The position numbers and the translations under genes are program-made. From the NCBI RefSeq assembly GCF_027942865.1, contig NC_134526.1:22177784-22241783 (forward strand): a DNA stretch of 64,000 nucleotides. The letters are read 5' to 3'. Shown here piece after piece: positions 57,455-64,000 of the stretch (position 1 is its first letter; the number at the start of each line of letters is the position of its first letter). Under the pieces are notes generated by a model. It saw only the letters and a list, made by a program, of their open reading frames with translations. It searched no databases and was not told the DNA's origin. This DNA is from Odontesthes bonariensis. Lineage: Eukaryota > Chordata > Actinopteri > Atheriniformes > Atherinopsidae.

Positions 57455-58335
57455 CATTGATCAGCCACCGAATTAACATCCCTTCAAGGTAAGCTCAGTG
57501 ACACTGCTCACCTGATTACAATGAACATTCTTCTGGTAAAAGTTGGTTCCTGGCAATCGTGCGGATGTGACTTTTACGAGCACCACCCGTCACGACATTT
57601 TTGCACATCAAACACCCCAGCCATGGCAACGGGCCTTCTCTCTCCATAAGGTGGCCACTTGTGCTGCCAAAAAAAAATCGCGTCTGGCACAATTCTCCCA
57701 TTTCTCTTGTCTCTCCTGTTTGTCCCTTCTGCCTGTGTGTTTTTCCTAGGCCTGGCTGGCAGGGCTGCTTGTTGCTCTCATTCTACATATCTGCTTCATC
57801 AAACTCCAGTTTATTAGTCATGGTCTACTCTCCCAACACAGGGTGCTGTTCCCAGATGGTCAGCAGCACCATGCCCCACACCGTTGGCGTCCATCTTTGA
57901 AACTCTGTTTGAGTAATTCTTATCACTGCTACACCTGAGAAAGCATACGAATATCGGATATGTCGCCACCAGTCAGTTCATACCTGGAAAGACACAATGA
58001 CACCATTATCATTTCTTGAATGATCTGGGGGTTTTTTTGAGAAAAATTTGCAACATACCTGTCATTCTCCTACAGCAGTGATACTCACTATTTTTTTCAC
58101 AAGAGCCACTTTGGCAGAGCAAAATCAAGGGAAGAGCCACTTTTACGCCAACATACTAAAGTCCCCTTTTGCAAATATGCATTTCTACATATAAAACATC
58201 CCACAAAAAAAGAAACAACACAGCCAATATATTTTCAATTAAGACCACATTTAGCTTAAAACTAACCCGAGCCTCTGCTTCAGGATCCCATCCTCAACAA
58301 CACAACGGCAGGCGGTTTTAATGTTATGGCTGTGC
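57455..58335. mobile_element. Non-autonomous Tc1-like element, with a later insertion
   Basis: The left end TTGATCAGCCACCGAATTAA and the right end GGCGGTTTTAATGTTATGGC are inverted matches typical of fish Tc1-like elements. The interior is rearranged. A second repeat end starting CAGTGATACTCACTATTTTT near 58077 suggests a nested hAT-like fragment. Confidence 0.6.
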
Positions 58336-58898
58336 ACGGCCCTCTGTCTCCTAACATGTTGGGGGACTGCTGAGGGCTTATGAAGCATTTGACTAAGCTA
58401 AATTGAGCCAAACATCGGTTTTATGTTTATATAAGTGTATGATTGAACAGTGCCTGCTGTGTAAATTTTGACAGGGGTAGTGGGTAATTAAGGCCAGGTG
58501 TGTCTAATTCCCAAGACACAAGCTAGTAGGAGCTGGGCTGCACAGACAGCAAGGTGTGTGGTCGTCCTTTGTTCTCTAGTGAGCAGAAAGGCCGCGAGCC
58601 AGGGTATGTACAGCAGGAACCTCAAATTGTTTTAAAATAACTTGTGCCCAGAGATTTAAACATTATCTTCTAAATGCTCACACAGGTGACGGAGGCGTAT
58701 TGTACCGTCAGACAGAGGCGACAGCAAGAGTTGGCCACAAACATTTGGGAGACGGGTGCATGGTAGTAGCTAGGCCTGGTTATTCACAGGTGCTACAAAA
58801 GCATGACCTCATAAAATGACTAATGGTCAGTTTTTGTACACAAGTATCTGTTTAAAAAAAAAGTACTTAAATCTCATATCTACATCTAACAACCCCTC

Positions 58899-59150
58899 TC
58901 AGTGAAGGCATTTAGCATTTGCCAAGGACAGAGAGAAACGGTTAGGTCTTCCTGGGCAAAAAAGGGTACAAAATCCTGCCCTGCACAACAGCACTGGGGA
59001 AAGTCCATCTGAAGCCGGGTGAGTTGAAAGAAGATGCCTAATAATTAGCTTTAGCATGCTCTGACAGTCAATGCTGAGAGGCAGACCTACATAATCACAT
59101 TTTCTACTCAATGTCAAGATTCTAGCTGCAGCATTAACAATAATCAAGTT
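58899..59150 (-). mobile_element. Very decayed LINE reverse transcriptase remnant
   Basis: The minus-strand frame reads IIVNAAARILTLSRKCDYV, resembling the QLVQNAAARVLT segment of L2-type LINEs. It is short and lacks the 3' tail. Confidence 0.4.
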
Positions 59151-59929
59151 AACGGGAGACAGCGCATGGACTCGTATTTAAGAGTGACAGAACAGACTGG
59201 ATTTGAGTTATAACTCGGATGAGAATAACGCCGGAACAACCAAAGTTACATGGACACATTTACGATAGCTGAGTGTCCTCAAAGAGAAATATAAAACTTT
59301 GCAAACCAAAAACAAAGTAGAGAGTAATTGGTGAACAGCATATTACAGATTATGGGAAGAGTGTTTAAAGGTTGTAGTATTGCTGGTCGTGCTGCTCATG
59401 ACTCAGACAGCTGCGCTGGCGTCGCGCAGTGAATACGCGCTCAGGATTTGTAAGGGAATTTTATTGAGGCTGAAAGCTTGGTACTTTTGAAGGATACATC
59501 ACTCAAGTCAGACTGAAGATGTGTGTTTTATGTTAGTGTGTGTGCGCACATATATTTAAGGTCCCAAATTGAAGACCCAACTACAACTAGACCCCAAATG
59601 GGATTTTTGAGGGTCAAAAGTTGGTCTAAAGCCTCATTTCCACTATACAGTCCGATACGGGTCGATCCGGTTGAAACCACTCTCTGCCATTTTTGCGGCA
59701 ATCAGCTGGAAAACTTTTTCGTTTCGCACAGCGCCATCGAAAAAAAATGCAATGAATTGGAAGACGGGTTTCGGTCTCACTAGCCTAAACACGCTGTTCC
59801 TGGTTAGCTCGACATCTCACCGAGCCGCCAATCTAAAAAAATACAACAAAAATGACAAGCCACCCTCTGATCACGGTCTTCATGCAATAAATTGGTATCG
59901 GTTAACTTTAACGAGTACGAGTATATTAG

Positions 59930-59975
59930 AATAGTATCGGCCCGATACCAGTATCGGTATCGGTGCATCCCTAAT
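59930..59975 (-). mobile_element. One end of a hAT MITE
   Basis: The GATACCAGTATCGGTATCGG and GTGCATCCCTA end matches the common fish hAT terminus (minus strand TAGGGATGCACCGATACC). The other end was not found. A partner could lie near 59640 (CACTATACAGTCCGATACGG), but the match is poor. Confidence 0.5.
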
Positions 59976-59997
59976 TAAGTCATAGGTATAGTGCTCG

Positions 59998-59998
<1 letters not shown>

Positions 59999-60023
<25 letters not shown>
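59999..60023. repeat. (TG)n microsatellite
   Basis: About 12 TG units leading into TATATGTATACA. A similar (TG)n tract of about 24 bp lies at 63424-63447. Confidence 0.95.
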
Positions 60024-60029
<6 letters not shown>

Positions 60030-63000
60030 ATACATTTACCTTTGATTGTGTATTTCTGCCCTGCAATAAACTGATTTGGAGCAGATGGCATGAAAAGCTC
60101 TCGGAGAACAAGAGAGTGTGCTCACTCAGAACAAGAACTCAAGACAAGATCCAAAACAGTGATGGACACATTTTTCAACTGGTCTATTCAGATGCAAACA
60201 CAAAGTTTTTTGTTTATTGATGGGCAGCGTGGCAGGAAGTACTGAAGGGAAATCTTTTAGCGAAGTGACAGCTGTGTACAAATACCAACTTCTAACGTGT
60301 GTATTCACAGAGCTTTTAAATGCCGTTTTATTATTCAGTTGTCTGTCTGAATGTTCAACCGGGATTTAACACTCTACCACTTCCCCACTCAACATCTGAC
60401 ACTCATTCATCTTCTTACATATTTATTATTTGCTCATTTTGACATTTTATTGGAAATAAATTGCTGCGTGCAGAAATGGGGGTGGGAGGAATGAATCTAA
60501 TTGTCAAAGTAAGCAAACCGTCCCCTTTAAGATGTCATATTAAAAGCACCAACAAAGCATTAGCTTCTCTTTGGAAACACACACTTTGGTCACAGGCAAA
60601 CATTATGATTGGGTTTCCTTTTCGTAAGTGTAGCAAATCAGAAGCAATCTTCTGATAAAGCTGCAGTTTTTGTACGCTGGACTGAAACCAGTGTATCAAA
60701 CTGCGTGTGTTGAAGAGGGCAGCAGTGAAGGCTACTGTGCAAGTGGTTGTAATTCAGCAGAAGAAGTAGTTATCCGAATCAACCTGGACAAGGAAAAAAC
60801 ACCAACTGTGGTGGACTTCCACCAAAGGAAAATGTAGAGAGGTTTTCTTCAGGAACTGCTTTTATATCTGGGATGATGCCTGCAAGTCTCGTGAGCTTAT
60901 TGTTTGCTGAGTCAGACTGGAAACAGTCGGTGATTCACATCCCTTTAATATTTGACAGGTCAGACACAGTTTCCACATTTCTTCCTTTCCCCCTATTATC
61001 CCCCCTAGGCAAAAATCACCACAAGCGACCGTATATAAATGAATAAATAAATAAACATAATGTATATATGTGTGTACAAAATGAACAAAAAAATAAATAC
61101 TTTAATAGCTGAGACAAAGAACAAAAGCCTTGCAGGGCAGAAAATCCAATAATTCAAATGGAAATGTAAACAGAACATGAGAAAAAGCTGCAGCAGAGAA
61201 ACTGGAGGAGTGGGCATCCCACACACACAAAACAAGGACAACGACAAAACAGGTGAGAAGCTGTCAAGGAGACACGAGTGTGAAGCAGCAAATACGGGAG
61301 ACAAACTGCCGAGATGCACCAAGAAACATCAGGAAGTAAAGCTCACTAAGAGAGAGGCAGAAAACACAGAGTTCTGATTAAAAAATAATAGAACCAACCT
61401 ACATGTGATTTCTCTTGGCACCAGAGAAAAATGGTGCTGCAAATAACTGGTGTATTACACAATCACGTGAGTCAGGACTGCATATTTTTAGCAACCTGGC
61501 ATTAACCCTGGCTGCGTGTTGGAAAAAAAAAGGTGATATTTGGAAAAAAATAAAAACTAAATACAAAAATATAGATTAAAAAAAAAAAAAAAAGAATAAA
61601 TAAAAAATTTTGGTTGGCAAAAGGAGCTATTTAGGATTCATTTTTGTGCAAATCACCTCAGGCACAACAGCATCATTTTTTTATACGAGTGGCCTTGGAG
61701 GAAACAAAACCAGCAACCAGGGCTGCATCACAGCTGCTTATAAAAAGCCTTCTGCTCGTATACGGAGAAGTGCAGCGATGATAAAGCTGTAGAGAATGAG
61801 TGAGGGATGGGATGGAGGGGGTATGAAATGCAAAGTGGGCGGCAAAGAACAAGGGAAGAGCTTGTTCCGGTCCAGATGGAGCCTCCATGGGAATTTGGAC
61901 CGTGTGTGTTTGTGTGATTCTTGTATGCTACCATATGGGGGCTGAGTAGGTGGATTTAAATCTTTCAAGGATTTTGATAGAAAGTAGTCGCTATGATGAT
62001 TGCAAAATGCAAAAAGCCTTCATCCTTTGTGTGAATTCTGTTCACACATGTTCATAAAATTCACAACTGTAATTTGTTTTTTAGCCCTTTGATTCAAACA
62101 ATTGTTTTATGACTGCTGGTTTCAGCATTTGGGTATTTTTATTTCCATTTTAAGCACTTAAAAACCACAAGGCTTGTCCACAGTTTCAAATTTGAACTAA
62201 ATGGTCATCATGGTCAATATGATTTATCACATTATCTATAAAAAAAAAGAGTGAATTAATTCAGTTAAATTCATCTTTATCCGTCTTTAAATATAATTCT
62301 CTTTTTTTGGCTTTGTAGATTAATAACATACATTATGGGGATGCAGACATGGTCTGGAACTGTACTTATGTACATAAAAAAGTTCAACTTGACCTGGACA
62401 AACTAATTATTCATAAGGCCTAACAACTTTCATGAATATGAAAATGTCTGAATTTATACTGGTGTTTCCAACTGAACTACAACAGAAAAAAAGGTACAGT
62501 CCCTCAATCAGGACACAAGAGAACTACAGATGTGACCCTCTTTCCAGAAACGTTGAATGATGTGTAAAATATGAATAGATTATCAGTTGTATCACTTAAG
62601 CCCCGAATGAAGGCAACGCATCTTTCTTTGAAAATCATGTTCATTTTGATTTGGATGACAGCTAAAATCGAGAAGACAACGAATGAAATCTGGTTCTCAG
62701 AACTTTCAAGAATATTGTTTGTTTTGGTTACAGGAATGTTCCAGAAAAAAAAGTAAAAAGTTTTTTTAGATGTCAAATGGTTCACCCGGAAAGTTTTTTC
62801 TGATGTAAATGTAGCCTTAGATTTTAGTTGCACGTCTTGGTTCCCATGACGTTTTGCAAATGTTATCCTTGTGTCTATAATGGGGCAACCACAGCATAAT
62901 GCTCGATATAAAGTGGAAACGTTCCTGTTTTCTTCTAACCTTTACCTTGCAGTCAACCTTTGGAAAACCATGTTACATTCCAGTTTTCTAAATGTTAGGA

Positions 63001-64000
63001 ACTCTCATGTTTCTGTCCCAGCCTGAGTAATCAGTACTCACTTTAGAGTATTTGATGAATATACTGGCACATTTAGACATGGGACAAGAAGTTTGTTTAT
63101 TTACTCAATGAATGAATAGAATGTCATTAATCTGTGTGTGTAATCTTGTTTAAATGTGTTTGTGGGGTCCAAAAATTGGAAGCCCACTGTATTTGTGGGG
63201 TCCAACAGGTTAATTGAAGATGAGACCCATTGAACATGTTACCACGGGATATTTTGATGATCAAAACTTGGTTTTATGGTCGGGGTTTGATATAGGTTAT
63301 GGTTAGGTTTAGTATAAAGATTAGCGTCATGCATTTACCTGTGGTGGGTTAGGGTTTTCGGAGTTAAGTGTCTTCGGAATGCATTATACAAACGGTGAAT
63401 CACAACAGACAAAAAAACAAGTTTGTGTGTGTGTGTGTGTGTGTGTGGTAGCAGTTTCGAGACTTCCGCTCTTTAGTGTCCACATTAAGGCCCCTTTATG
63501 GCTCTATTCTTCACTGACTGACATTAAATTATGCTATGATTCAAGTGTGATAGCGAAAGCCGTTAACCTTTCAGCACCCAGGCAAATTACCTGTATGATT
63601 AAAAGTGGCAGGAGAACCTGTATTTATTTGGTGTAGATTTGATTGAAGATTTGACAGCAGTTTGACAGCCCTGTCGACTTGGGCTTAAAAAAAATCTCAT
63701 GGAACATCTCAATAAAGAGCATTGGAGAGGCTGAGACTTCTAGAAGTAAAGACAGGAATCACATGAGGCGTAGAATACGTAGAAGCATTTGTCCCTTGAT
63801 TTAAAAGCATTATTTTTAACCATTTCTTATGGTCACATTCAAAGCATTCATCCATTTGATCAATACCGTAATCGTCCAGAATTCTAAGACTTGCTCAGGT
63901 TGTCACCATGTCCATCAGGGCTGGCATCCATCAGGAATCTAATCTAGCACAGCATCACATGATTTTGTGATAAACAGTCACTTTTCAAAGCTCAGTCTTT
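60030..64000. other. Right-end stretch with no recognised gene
   Basis: AT-rich sequence with short simple repeats, including A-runs near 61575 and (TG)n at 63424-63447. Short frames on both strands show no family resemblance. There are no splice-supported exons, RNA genes or intact transposons. Confidence 0.35.

Noticed and set aside
1-64000. CRISPR arrays, prophage or bacterial-type systems
   Set aside because: The spliced genes and transposon types show this is an animal nuclear genome. The tandem array has no spacers.

Overview
The window is nuclear DNA from a bony fish, most likely a teleost. Genes are split by short introns with good GT/AG junctions. Introns and intergenic DNA are full of typical fish repeats: L2/Rex1-like LINE tails, Tc1 remnants, hAT MITEs with 8-bp target duplications, a tRNA-type SINE and simple repeats. 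There are no bacterial-style operons. All confident genes lie on the minus strand.

Layout, left to right. Bases 1-241 hold an acidic open frame cut by the window edge. From about 2.45 to 6.7 kb is a partial SP100/SP140-type SAND-domain gene, interrupted by a 1,063-bp hAT element that carries a captured, inverted fragment of 18S rRNA. A GIMAP (AIG1) GTPase exon with C-terminal membrane segments lies at 10.03-10.98 kb. A four-exon Myb/SANT-like gene runs from a CpG-rich start at 21.7 kb to 15.06 kb; its second intron contains a palindromic element expanded into a 1.8-kb minisatellite. A complete 15-exon SP140-like gene (HSR, two SAND domains, PHD finger, bromodomain; 613 aa) spans 37.72-25.07 kb. 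A complete 10-exon FAM20C-like secretory-pathway kinase gene (562 aa) spans 50.42-40.98 kb. From 50.4 kb to the right edge I find no protein-coding gene, only repeat remnants and simple repeats.

The two SP140-like genes and the GIMAP gene belong to families linked to vertebrate immunity and nuclear bodies, so the left part looks like a small immune neighbourhood (inference). The Myb/SANT-like gene probably encodes a nuclear DNA-binding factor. FAM20C-like proteins phosphorylate secreted proteins in the Golgi. Nothing suggests that these genes act in one pathway.

The main surprises involve mobile DNA. One hAT MITE has captured and rearranged 18S rRNA. Another sits exactly on an SP140-like 5' splice site, so its target duplication recreates the donor. 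A third observation is a satellite that is free of stop codons in all three minus-strand frames. All exon models were built by eye from splice motifs, reading phase and family knowledge, without alignment or transcript support.
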